The translations under genes and the position numbers were made by a program. Shown piece by piece: positions 25,901 through 33,014 of a DNA stretch of 64,000 nt. The notes beneath the pieces are model-generated. The model saw nothing but the letters and a program-made list of their open reading frames with translations, searched no databases and was not told where the DNA came from. Position 1 is the first letter of the stretch, and each line of letters begins with the position of its first letter. Source of the stretch: Actinacidiphila bryophytorum (GTDB lineage: Bacteria; Actinomycetota; Actinomycetes; Streptomycetales; Streptomycetaceae); assembly GCF_016916835.1 (NCBI RefSeq), contig NZ_JAFFIX010000021.1, positions 1 to 64,000 of the forward strand. Direction: 5' to 3'.

Positions 25901-28008
25901 CCCGAACTCGACCCGCGGACAGCCGACTCCTGCCCCTCGGCAACGCCACCACCCGCGGCCCGCACACCGGCACCGCGCGAACCCGACAGCCCCGAACTCG
26001 ACCCGCGGACAGCCGACTCCTGGCCGTCGGCAGCGGCACCGTCGGCGGGTCGGGCGGCCGGGTCAGGGGCGTCGGCGGCGGCGCCCGCGGGATGCGCGCC
26101 GCGGGTGCCCAGGGCTGCGGCGGGGCCGTCCTGGGCCGGCCCGGCGCCCGCCGAGGTGCGGGGGGCGGGGAGGCTGAGGAGGGCGGTCAGGCGGGCGTCG
26201 GTGGTCAGGGAGGCGGCCGCCAGCGTGGCCGCGGACAGGGCGGACTCGGCCGTGGACAGGGCGTCGGCGGCGCGGGCCGCGGCCAGTTCCGCGCGGGATT
26301 CGGCCGCGGCGGCGTCCCGCGCGCGGGCGCTCTCGGTGCGGGCGGTCTCCGCGGCGGCGCGGGACAGCGCGGCGGCGGACTCCTCCGCGTCGGCGGCGGC
26401 GAGCGCCGCCCGTGCGGGGTCCGAGTTCGGCGCGGAGTCGTCGAGCCAGCCGGACCGTACGGCCTCTGCCGTCTCCTGCTCGACCTCGGCCAGGCGCTGG
26501 GCGAGGTGCCCGGTCTCGCTGCGGGCGCGCTGCGCCTCGGTGGCGGCTGCGGTCGCGTCGCGGTGCGCGGTCTCCGACCTGGCCTGGAGTTCCGCCGAGC
26601 GCTCCTCCTCCTCGTCGGCCTGCTCTTCCGCCCGGGCGGCAGCGCCGTGCAGGGCGCGTACCAGTGCGGCGGCCGCCGAGGTGCGGGCGGCCAGGGCGGG
26701 GGCGGCGTCCCGCTCGGCCTCGCGGATCGCGGCGCTGACCCGCTGCAGCCTGTCCCCCGCAGCCCGGTGGCGCAGGACGGTCTCGGCCGCCTGCCAGGCG
26801 GCGTGCAGGGTGCGGGCGTCGCCCAGTTCGCGGCGCAGGGCCGCCGCACCCTTGTCGGCCGCGGCCAGCGCGAGCGACGCGTGCCGGTAGGCGATCTCCG
26901 CGGCGGTGAGGGCGCTGCCGGCGCGGGCCTGCTCGGCGTCGGTGACCGCGTGCGCGGCCTGCGCCATGTCCTGGGCGATCTCGCCGGTCCTGGCCCGCTC
27001 CTGCTGGGCGCGGGCCGACAGCCGCCGGGCCAGCGCCCGGGTGCGGCGCTCGGACTGGGCGTGGACGGCCCTGGCCCGGTCGCGGGCCTCGGCGCCCTCG
27101 GCGATGCGCTCCAGCAGGTCGAGCGAACCGGCGGTGAAGTCGCGCTCTGCGGTCAGTTCGGCGCGGCGGCCGAGCTTTCCTGCGAACCCGTGGACGAGGT
27201 CGGCCAGGCCGTCGGTGTCACGGGTGTCGGTGACCGCGCGCAGCAGCAGGTCGGTGAAGTCGGAGTCCTTCTTGACCGCGAAGAGGCCCGCCGCCTCGCC
27301 CTCGTCGGCATTCATCTCCCGCTGGTAGCGGAAGAGTTCGGGGTCCAGGCCGAGGTCGCCGAGGTGTTCGTTCCACCGGTCGTGGATCTCCTCCCACACC
27401 ACGTCGAGGTTCGGGTAGGCCTTGCCCGCCTCGGTGAGCGCGTCCCTGAACCCCTTCATGGTGCGGCGCCTGCCGCGTGCCCCCGAGGCGCCCTCGGCCA
27501 GGGGGCGCACCGCCGTGGACTCGGCGACCGGCAGCGAGTCCAGGTTCATGCCGGGTCCCGGCCGGAAGGAGTACCAGGCCTCGGCGAACTTGCGCGGGTC
27601 CGCGGACACCTGGCGGCCGCGCCACTCGCTGACCTTGCCGACCACGACCAGCTCGCCGGTCACCGTGTGCTGCCACTCCAGCGCCACGTGCCCGCAGTCC
27701 TCGGCGAGCAGGAACTTGCGCAGCACACCGGAGCTGGCGCCGCCGAGGGTGTTGCGGTGGCCCGGCAGCATCACCGAGAAGATCAGCTTGAGCAGGACGG
27801 ACTTCCCGCCGCCGTTCTCCAGGAAGAGCACTCCCGCGGGTGCCGGGCGGCGCGGCGGCCCGGCCGGCTCGTCCGCGAAGAAGTCGCCCTGCGCCGGTGC
27901 GGGCTGCGGCACGGGCTCGCCGACGCCGCGCAGGTCGAGCACGGTGTCGGCGTAGCGCGCACCGGCGGGCCCGATGGAGTAGAGGCGGAGTCGGGAAAGC
28001 TCGTACAT
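22999..28008 (-). CDS. SMC/MukB-like coiled-coil ATPase
   Basis: A 1669-residue split-ATPase of the SMC type. The Walker A is LENGGGKSVLL (Lys69, Ser70). Very long Ala/Arg/Glu-rich coiled coils fill about residues 280-1400, interrupted near 680-900 by a hinge-like globular part. The C-terminal head has FSGGQ (from Phe1494) and Walker B TLFLDNP (Asp1532). The usual catalytic Glu after the Asp is Asn (Asn1533). It is the last gene of a three-gene operon with a kleisin-like and a small winged-helix-like protein, the plan of MukBEF, MksBEF and Wadjet JetABC. A 47-bp direct repeat sits in the coiled-coil coding region. The likely role is DNA loop extrusion. Confidence 0.85.
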   Translation of the reverse strand: MYELSRLRLYSIGPAGARYADTVLDLRGVGEPVPQPAPAQGDFFADEPAGPPRRPAPAGVLFLENGGGKSVLLKLIFSVMLPGHRNTLGGASSGVLRKFLLAEDCGHVALEWQHTVTGELVVVGKVSEWRGRQVSADPRKFAEAWYSFRPGPGMNLDSLPVAESTAVRPLAEGASGARGRRRTMKGFRDALTEAGKAYPNLDVVWEEIHDRWNEHLGDLGLDPELFRYQREMNADEGEAAGLFAVKKDSDFTDLLLRAVTDTRDTDGLADLVHGFAGKLGRRAELTAERDFTAGSLDLLERIAEGAEARDRARAVHAQSERRTRALARRLSARAQQERARTGEIAQDMAQAAHAVTDAEQARAGSALTAAEIAYRHASLALAAADKGAAALRRELGDARTLHAAWQAAETVLRHRAAGDRLQRVSAAIREAERDAAPALAARTSAAAALVRALHGAAARAEEQADEEEERSAELQARSETAHRDATAAATEAQRARSETGHLAQRLAEVEQETAEAVRSGWLDDSAPNSDPARAALAAADAEESAAALSRAAAETARTESARARDAAAAESRAELAAARAADALSTAESALSAATLAAASLTTDARLTALLSLPAPRTSAGAGPAQDGPAAALGTRGAHPAGAAADAPDPAARPADGAAADGQESAVRGSSSGLSGSRGAGVRAAGGGVAEGQESAVRGSSSGLSGSRAVGGAAADGRDSAVGDGLTPAMLDEFAEPLRELLDGAVSAAERQMFELRTAAADDARILGALGDGGLLPPGPDVLATVEYLGEHGIPALPGWRYLAQAVDPADHAVVLAARPELVDGVVVTDPGTYQRAREVLAQAALLPRSTVAVGTAAALLAPPPASGTEPDVFLVPPNPAMHDEFAADGERRSLRARATAREEEIRALAARLAHDRNLAARLASWRAACPQGRLAELAAETAAARDTVERTRAELAAARAARSEADTVAAEAAQDSDTRRAAAEQARRSADALAGLAHRLRERANWQRRARELTADAAEAEARAEACLALARAADEDRRAAQRASDDARRTARVLRAERAEIAGAPDDGTAEPAESGTATNLPALREAYRAASEVYEKVGVGADLRAEQARAESTENAALVELDRLTNKVRSRAAGLLEGPDGSDGPSRQAAAGRAEALVQTLESRASAASEQLGRLRGEAERLAPPGGAPHHTELPEALQPRDAEHAQELLRVATTEVAARTEALEQANAAHAGLVAAHRAAEDAAGGFDETAALLRDLLRDGGPQPQDEEEPQPYAGSQEAARQAAAEARRSLRGCAADLSAAETQLRESADVLVRHANAVRFEQVRTPARQQIRELPAVALPEHAAAWAAAFAPRLRVLTDELDQLERNRDIIVDRLRGLAESALATLRSAQRLSRLPEGLGEWSGQEFLRIRFEDPDQAVLTERLGEVIDEATRSAVRKNSDLRRDGMSLLLRGVGAALQPRGIAVEILKPDAVLRAERVPVGQMGDVFSGGQLLTAAIALYCTMAALRSNDRGRDRQRHAGTLFLDNPIGRANATYLLELQRAVADALGVQLIYTTGLFDTTALAEFPLVVRLRNDADLRAGLKYISVEEHLRPGLPVQDPQGEQVHGEITATRMFRRPPEEPDQPEMTDRTEEPDQAADPARETAEAGPAAVPSQASGPAAR
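25886..26022. repeat. 47-bp direct repeat, 90-base period, in the SMC-like gene
   Basis: Identical 47-base copies lie at 25886-25932 and 25976-26022. The offset is 90 bases, exactly 30 codons. Each encodes GQESAVRGSSSGLSGSR in the Gly/Ser-rich linker of the SMC-like protein. A weaker third relative follows (GRDSAVG). It looks like a recent in-frame duplication in a disordered segment. Confidence 0.85.
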
Positions 28009-28065
28009 GCGGCGGACTCTCGTGGCTGGGGCAGGTGGCGGGCGGGCTGGGGCGGCGGCGGGCGG

Positions 28066-28971
28066 TCAGGCGGGGGCCGCGGAGGTGTGGAAGGGCAGGC
28101 CCGCGTCTGCGACCAGGTCGCTGCCGTCGTCGGCGGCTGCGGGCAGCAGGCTGGCGCTGCCGTCGGTGACGGGCACTATGCCAAGGTCGAGCAGTTCGGC
28201 CATCGCCGCGCTTCCTGCCATGTCGCGCACCTGGAGCTGGTAGCGGGCGGTGGTGCGGTATGTGCCGCCCGACTCGTCGCCGGTGCGCTGCAGGAAGCCG
28301 GAGTCGACCAGGAAGGCGACGGCCTTGCCGATGATGCCGGTGGTGGAGCCGGCCAGCCGCCTGGCGTCCTTGGTCGCGCCGGTGGCGGTGCGCCGGGCGT
28401 AGACCCGCCAGGCCGCTTCGAGTCCTGGCGCCTCGCTTGCGGGGTCGGTGTTCTCGCCGGTCTCGTCGGCGCGCTCCTCCAGCCGGCGGCAGGCCTGGCG
28501 GACGAAGGCGTCCACCCCGTTGACGGTGATCCGGCCGATGTAGCCGTCGTCGGCGAGGTCCTCGGGGCGCGGGAAGGCCAGTGCGGCGGCGGCCAGGTGT
28601 GCCAGGCCGTGCAGGAAGCGGTCGCCGGCGTCGGAGGCGGCCCTGCGGGCGTAGTCGCCCATGCGGACGGCGAAGACCGAGTCCTCGCCGGCCGCGACGG
28701 CCATGCCCGCCCGCGGGGACACCTCCAGGACGACCAGGCCGAGCCCTGCGGCGACCGCGTCGGCGATCCTGGCGAAGCCCGGGTCCTCGCGGTGCCGCCT
28801 GACCAGCTCGGCATACTCCGCGTCCCGCGCGGGCAGCAGCTTGGGCTGCAGGCCGAAGCCGACGAGCCGCGCGGCGTCCGCGACGTCGCCGGGGGTCAGG
28901 GCGGCGGCCGGCCCATGGGTGTCGCGGGCACCCTCCCGGGCTTCCGCGTCGTCGTCGCGGTGGTCGCTCAC
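28066..28971 (-). CDS. MukE/JetB-like small subunit of SMC-like complex
   Basis: A 301-residue protein with no characterised motif that I can name with certainty. The middle contains a winged-helix-like pattern (TGIIGKAVAFLVDSGFLQRTGDESGGTYRTTARYQLQVRDM, about 205-245), as in MukE, MksE and JetB. The GTG start overlaps the stop of the gene before it (GTGA), so it is translationally coupled to the kleisin-like protein. The SMC-like gene follows after 57 bases. The assignment rests on size, order and the winged-helix pattern, not on strong sequence identity. Confidence 0.65.
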   Translation of the reverse strand: MSDHRDDDAEAREGARDTHGPAAALTPGDVADAARLVGFGLQPKLLPARDAEYAELVRRHREDPGFARIADAVAAGLGLVVLEVSPRAGMAVAAGEDSVFAVRMGDYARRAASDAGDRFLHGLAHLAAAALAFPRPEDLADDGYIGRITVNGVDAFVRQACRRLEERADETGENTDPASEAPGLEAAWRVYARRTATGATKDARRLAGSTTGIIGKAVAFLVDSGFLQRTGDESGGTYRTTARYQLQVRDMAGSAAMAELLDLGIVPVTDGSASLLPAAADDGSDLVADAGLPFHTSAAPA

Positions 28972-30494
28972 GGCGTCCTCTCCTTCGGGTCTTCCGGGTC
29001 TTTCCGGTCCGCGGGCCGGGCGGTGAGGCGGGCGGTGCCCAGCACCAGGTCGGCGCCGCCGAAGTCGGGGTCGTCCAGTTCGGTGCCGTCGTCCACCGCG
29101 AAGAGCACCTGCGGCTCGCCCTGGCGCACCGCGGTGCCGACCGGCGGCGAGGCCGCGTGCAGCGCCAGCAGGGCGACCAGGTAGGGCAGGTCGGGATCAC
29201 GGCGGCGGGCCTCGGCGAGCAGCCCGGACAACCGGCGAGGCGCGTCGTGCGGCAGGTCGAGCAGGTCCAGGGCGGACTCCAGCTGCTCGTCGGAGAAGCG
29301 GCTGTCGTCGGGGGTGGCCACCAGGTCGGGCTCGGGCATCTCGGCGCCCAGGTGGTCGCGTTCGACCGGCGGGGTCAGCAGCAGGTCGACCAGGTCGGTG
29401 ACACGGACCGCGGCGGGGGTGCGCAGCCCGGCGCCGCGGGCGAAGAAGGCGTCGGTCACCCGCGAGGCCTGCTCGACCGGGAGCGGCAGCAGCGGGGCGA
29501 CCAGCTGCCCGTACAGGTCGAGTCCCGCGCGGGCGGGCGGCGTGGCGAAGGCCTGCCGGTCCTGCTCGGCGCGGAAGAGCGGCCCGGCCTCCAGCAGCCG
29601 GGACTGCAGCTGGGTGTGCCGCCTGATGCAGTCCTTGACGATGTCGACCAGTTCGGCGGCCCGCCGCTTGTGCTCGGAGTCCTCGGCCTCGTCGCGCGCC
29701 TTGCGGATGTTGGTGAGGATCGCGTTCTCGTGCCGGTAGCGGTCGGCGACGTGGTCGAGGGCCTCGGCGATCATGTCGGGGACCTGGCGCAGCCAGTCGA
29801 CGGCCCGGACGTTGCGCCGGGTCGCCTCCAGGGTGCGGCGCAGCGTCTCCGCATACTGCACGGTGCGGTAGCGGGCCTGCTCGGCGGCGAGTTGGGCGTC
29901 GGCGAGCCTGCCGCGGCTGATCAGCACCTCGAGCTTGACCTCGGCGGCGATCTGGGCGCTGGTGACGTCGGTGTCGAGGGCGCCCACCAGGACGTTGACC
30001 GCCTCGTCCGTGGTGCGCAGGTAGACGCTGCCGCCCGGCCCCGGCACCTCCTCGATCAGCTTGAAGTCGTAGTCGCGCCGCACATAGGCGCCGTCCGCGC
30101 CGAACGTGCCGTAGACGGCGCGGAATCCGCGGTCGGCGCTGCCGACGTTGATCAGGTTCTCCAGCACCCAGCGGGCGACCCGCTCGTGCTCGGCATGGCT
30201 GCGCGCCGGGGCCTGGGCGGCGACCCGGGGCAGCAGTCTGGTCACTATCTGGTCGTGGTCGGCACCGGTGTCGAAGTCCATGTTCAGCGTGACCAGGTCG
30301 ATCGCGGCGAGCGCGACCTCCGCCATCGCGTACACCGAGTACTCACCGGCCAGGTTGGCCTTGCGGGCGTCGAGGTCGTGCAGCGGCGCGGTGCAGGCGA
30401 GCGCCTTGAGCCGGCGGGCCAGGCCCTCGTCCGCGGCGGGGCCCGGGGCCGGCCGGGCGGCGCCCGGCAGGGGGTACGGGACTGTGGTGGTCAC
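28968..30494 (-). CDS. MukF/JetA-like kleisin subunit of SMC-like complex
   Basis: A 508-residue mostly helical protein. The N-terminal part is a possible winged-helix bundle (residues about 40-150, EYSVYAMAEVALAAIDLVTLN). A long helical middle (about 180-320, AEQARYRTVQYAETLRRTLE) and a C-terminal acidic region follow. It is first gene of the SMC-like operon, where JetA or MksF would be. I chose the GTG at 30494: it lies 7 bases after TAATGT and has no real ribosome binding site, which suits a leaderless message. An ATG 30 bases upstream would precede that box. It is divergent from pxpA. Confidence 0.65.
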   Translation of the reverse strand: MTTTVPYPLPGAARPAPGPAADEGLARRLKALACTAPLHDLDARKANLAGEYSVYAMAEVALAAIDLVTLNMDFDTGADHDQIVTRLLPRVAAQAPARSHAEHERVARWVLENLINVGSADRGFRAVYGTFGADGAYVRRDYDFKLIEEVPGPGGSVYLRTTDEAVNVLVGALDTDVTSAQIAAEVKLEVLISRGRLADAQLAAEQARYRTVQYAETLRRTLEATRRNVRAVDWLRQVPDMIAEALDHVADRYRHENAILTNIRKARDEAEDSEHKRRAAELVDIVKDCIRRHTQLQSRLLEAGPLFRAEQDRQAFATPPARAGLDLYGQLVAPLLPLPVEQASRVTDAFFARGAGLRTPAAVRVTDLVDLLLTPPVERDHLGAEMPEPDLVATPDDSRFSDEQLESALDLLDLPHDAPRRLSGLLAEARRRDPDLPYLVALLALHAASPPVGTAVRQGEPQVLFAVDDGTELDDPDFGGADLVLGTARLTARPADRKDPEDPKERTP

Positions 30495-30507
30495 GCCCCA
30501 CACATTA
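30495..30507 (-). promoter_or_regulatory. Likely -10 box and leaderless start of the SMC-like operon
   Basis: On the minus strand TAATGT (30507-30502) is followed by 7 bases and then the GTG start codon. The same spacing is seen at the MocR gene. No clear -35 hexamer was found 17 bases upstream. Confidence 0.4.
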
Positions 30508-30631
30508 GGCGGTGGCACCGACATCAGCCCAAACGGCACGGATCGCCACGGGGCGGGCACCTGTTGCCGGCACGGATGCCATGATCGGACCCGGGCATCT
30601 TACGGCGGCGGGACACGACGGGCGGACCACG

Positions 30632-31489
30632 ATGGCGGACACGGACATAGGCGCGGGCATACGCCCGGGCGTTGGCGCGGGCATCGGCGCGCAGATCCGT
30701 GCGGACGGCGCCGGGGGCGGCGGCACCGGCGGCGGCCGGACCGTGGACCTCAACGCCGATCTCGGCGAGGGCTTCGGGCGCTGGCAGCTGACCGACGACG
30801 ACGCACTGCTGTCGGTGGTCACCAGCGCCAACGTCGCCTGCGGCTTCCACGCGGGCGACCCCGCGACGATGCGGCGGGTGTGCGATCAGGCCGCAGCCCG
30901 AGGGGTGCGCATCGGGGCGCAGGTCTCTTACCGCGACCTGGCGGGCTTCGGGCGCCGCGCGATGGACGTGCCGCCCGCGGAGTTGGCTGCGGAGGTCGCC
31001 TACCAGATCGGCGCGCTCGACGTCTTCGCGCGCGCGGCAGGCACGGCGGTGGCGTACGTCAAGCCGCACGGCGCGCTGTACAACCGGGCGGTGCACGACG
31101 CCGAGCAGGCCGCCGCCGTCGTGGAGGGCGTCCTGCTCGCCGGCCGGCTGCCCGTACTGGGCCTGCCCGGCTCGCAGTTGCTGGCCGCCGCCACCGGCGC
31201 GGGGCTCGACGCGGTGGCCGAGGCCTTCGCCGACCGCGCGTACACCTCGCAGGGCACGCTGGTGCCGCGCCGCGAGCCGGGTGCGGTCGTCGGCGAACCC
31301 GACGAGGTCGTCAGAAGAGCGGTGGGCATCGCCTCGGGCGGCGGGGTGACCTCGGCGGACGGCACGCAGGTGCCGGTCGCGGCGCGCTCGCTGTGCGTGC
31401 ACGGCGACACCCCGGGCGCCGCACAACTCGCCGTCCGGGTACGGCAGGCGCTGGCGGCCGCGGGGCTGCGCGTGGCGGCCTTCGCATGA
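30632..31489 (+). CDS. pxpA: 5-oxoprolinase subunit A (LamB/YcsF family)
   Basis: A 285-residue LamB/YcsF protein. The family signature is complete: VDLNADLGEGFGRW, then TSANVACGFHAGDP, and VKPHGALYN further on. With PxpB and PxpC it hydrolyses 5-oxoproline to glutamate using ATP. The typical domain begins at VDLNADLGEG; here it is preceded by a Gly-rich leader with GAGIRPGVGAGIGAQIR. The start is uncertain, since several in-frame ATGs upstream exist and none has a strong ribosome binding site. It is first in the pxpABC operon, 17 bases before pxpB. Confidence 0.9.
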   Translation: MADTDIGAGIRPGVGAGIGAQIRADGAGGGGTGGGRTVDLNADLGEGFGRWQLTDDDALLSVVTSANVACGFHAGDPATMRRVCDQAAARGVRIGAQVSYRDLAGFGRRAMDVPPAELAAEVAYQIGALDVFARAAGTAVAYVKPHGALYNRAVHDAEQAAAVVEGVLLAGRLPVLGLPGSQLLAAATGAGLDAVAEAFADRAYTSQGTLVPRREPGAVVGEPDEVVRRAVGIASGGGVTSADGTQVPVAARSLCVHGDTPGAAQLAVRVRQALAAAGLRVAAFA

Positions 31490-31506
31490 GGGCGGGGTGA
31501 CGGGCC

Positions 31507-32130
31507 GTGAAGTGCAGGGTGCTGGCGATGGGCCGCGCGGCCGTGCTCGTCGAGACGGAGGACGGCGAGCAGGCGCAGGCGCTGCACGCGGAACTGCTGC
31601 GGCGGCGCGCGTCAGGCGAATTCCCCGAGGTGCGGGAGATCGTGCCGGCCGCGCGGACCGTCCTGGTCGGCGGCCTCACCGACCCGCGCGCCTTCGCCGC
31701 TGCCGTGGCCCGCTGGGACGTGCCCCCGGTCGCGGCCGGCGGCGGTGGCCTGCGGGAGGTGCCGGTGCGCTTCGACGGCCCGGACGTCGCCGAGGTCGCC
31801 GCGCTGTGGACGGTGACCCGCGAGGAGTTGATACGCATCGTCACGGCGACGCCCTTCCGCGTCGCCTTCTGCGGTTTCGCCCCGGGCTTCGCCTACCTGA
31901 CGGGCCTGCCGCCCGGCCTGCACGTCCCGCGCCGCCCGACCCCGCGCACCGCGGTCGCCGCGGGCTCCCTGGGCCTGGCCGGCCCCTACGCGGGCCTGTA
32001 CCCGCGCTCGTCGCCCGGCGGCTGGCAGCTCGTCGGTACGACGCGGGCGCCGCTGTGGGACCCGGCCCGGGACGCGGCGGCGCTGCTCTCCCCCGGCACC
32101 GAGGTCCGCTTCACGGAGGTGCCCGGGTGA
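31507..32130 (+). CDS. pxpB: 5-oxoprolinase subunit B (KipI/allophanate hydrolase subunit 1 family)
   Basis: A 207-residue protein of the KipI-like family with the signature GFAPGFAYLTGLP, RRPTPRTAVAAGSLGLAG and SPGGWQLVGTT. It forms the ATP-dependent 5-oxoprolinase with PxpA and PxpC. It begins at a GTG 17 bases after pxpA and ends in a GTGA overlap with pxpC. Confidence 0.93.
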   Translation: MKCRVLAMGRAAVLVETEDGEQAQALHAELLRRRASGEFPEVREIVPAARTVLVGGLTDPRAFAAAVARWDVPPVAAGGGGLREVPVRFDGPDVAEVAALWTVTREELIRIVTATPFRVAFCGFAPGFAYLTGLPPGLHVPRRPTPRTAVAAGSLGLAGPYAGLYPRSSPGGWQLVGTTRAPLWDPARDAAALLSPGTEVRFTEVPG

Positions 32131-33014
32131 GCGGGGCCGTGCTGCACGTGGTGCGAGCCGGGGCGCTGACGACCGTGCAGGACGCGGGGCGGACCGGGTT
32201 CGCGCATCTGGGGGTGCCGCGGTCCGGCGCGCTGGACCTGCCCGCGCACCGGCTGGCCAACCGGCTGGTGGGCAACCCCGAGGAGGCCGCCGGTCTTGAG
32301 ACCACGGTCTCCGGCTGCGCGCTGCGGCCCTCGCACGCCGTGGTCGTCGCCGTCACCGGGGCCGGCTGCCCGGTGCGTGTCGACGGGCGCCCCGCCGCCT
32401 GGGGCGCACCGTTCGTGGTGCCCGGCGGCTCCCTGCTCGACGTCGGGCAGGCGACGGTCGGGCTGCGTTCTTACGTCGCGGTGGGGGGCGGGCTCGCCGT
32501 CGACGCGGTGCTGGGCAGCCGGGCCACCGACCTGCTGTCCGGGCTCGGCCCTGCGCCGCTCACCGACGGGGACCGGCTGCCTGTCGGGACACAGCGGGGC
32601 CGCGGCGCCGCCGCGGACGTCCTGCCGTACGGCTGCGTCGGCGCGGAACTGGTGCTGCCGTTCCTGCCGGGGCCGCGCGACGACTGGTTCGCACCCGGCT
32701 CGCTGCGGACCCTGGTCACCGGGCATTACACCGTCTCCCCCGCCTCCAACCGGATCGGCCTGCGCGTCCTCGGCCCGGCGCTGCGCAGAGCCGGGGGGCG
32801 GGAGGGCGAACTGCCCAGCGAGGGCATGGTGCCCGGCGCCGTCCAGGTCCCGCCCGACGGCCTCCCCGTCGTCTTCCTCGCCGACCACCCGACCACCGGC
32901 GGCTACCCGGTGATCGGCGTCGTACCGGAGGAGTCGCTGGCCGCTGCCGCCCAGTCCGCGCCCGGCACCAGGATCCGCTTCGTGGCGCTGCGCTCCGGGC
33001 GGCCCGCGCTGTGA
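32127..33014 (+). CDS. pxpC: 5-oxoprolinase subunit C (KipA/biotin-dependent carboxyltransferase family)
   Basis: A 295-residue protein with the family's GALTTVQDAGRTGFAHLGVPRSGALD start and the SPASNRIGLRV, EGMVPGAVQVPP and DHPTTGGYPVIG blocks. It completes the pxpABC set. The GTG start overlaps the pxpB stop by four bases and is preceded by GGAGG. The last 112 bases overlap the convergent SGNH hydrolase gene. Confidence 0.93.
   Translation: MSGAVLHVVRAGALTTVQDAGRTGFAHLGVPRSGALDLPAHRLANRLVGNPEEAAGLETTVSGCALRPSHAVVVAVTGAGCPVRVDGRPAAWGAPFVVPGGSLLDVGQATVGLRSYVAVGGGLAVDAVLGSRATDLLSGLGPAPLTDGDRLPVGTQRGRGAAADVLPYGCVGAELVLPFLPGPRDDWFAPGSLRTLVTGHYTVSPASNRIGLRVLGPALRRAGGREGELPSEGMVPGAVQVPPDGLPVVFLADHPTTGGYPVIGVVPEESLAAAAQSAPGTRIRFVALRSGRPAL

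Noticed and set aside
23434..29184. Very long open frame (over 1900 codons) antisense to the SMC-like and MukE-like genes
   Set aside because: It is a shadow of the high third-position GC of the real genes. Its product is low-complexity Arg/Gly/Ala text with no motifs.
22999..30494. Complete Wadjet defence system
   Set aside because: No TOPRIM (JetD) gene is found on either side, so I call it only Wadjet/MksBEF-like.
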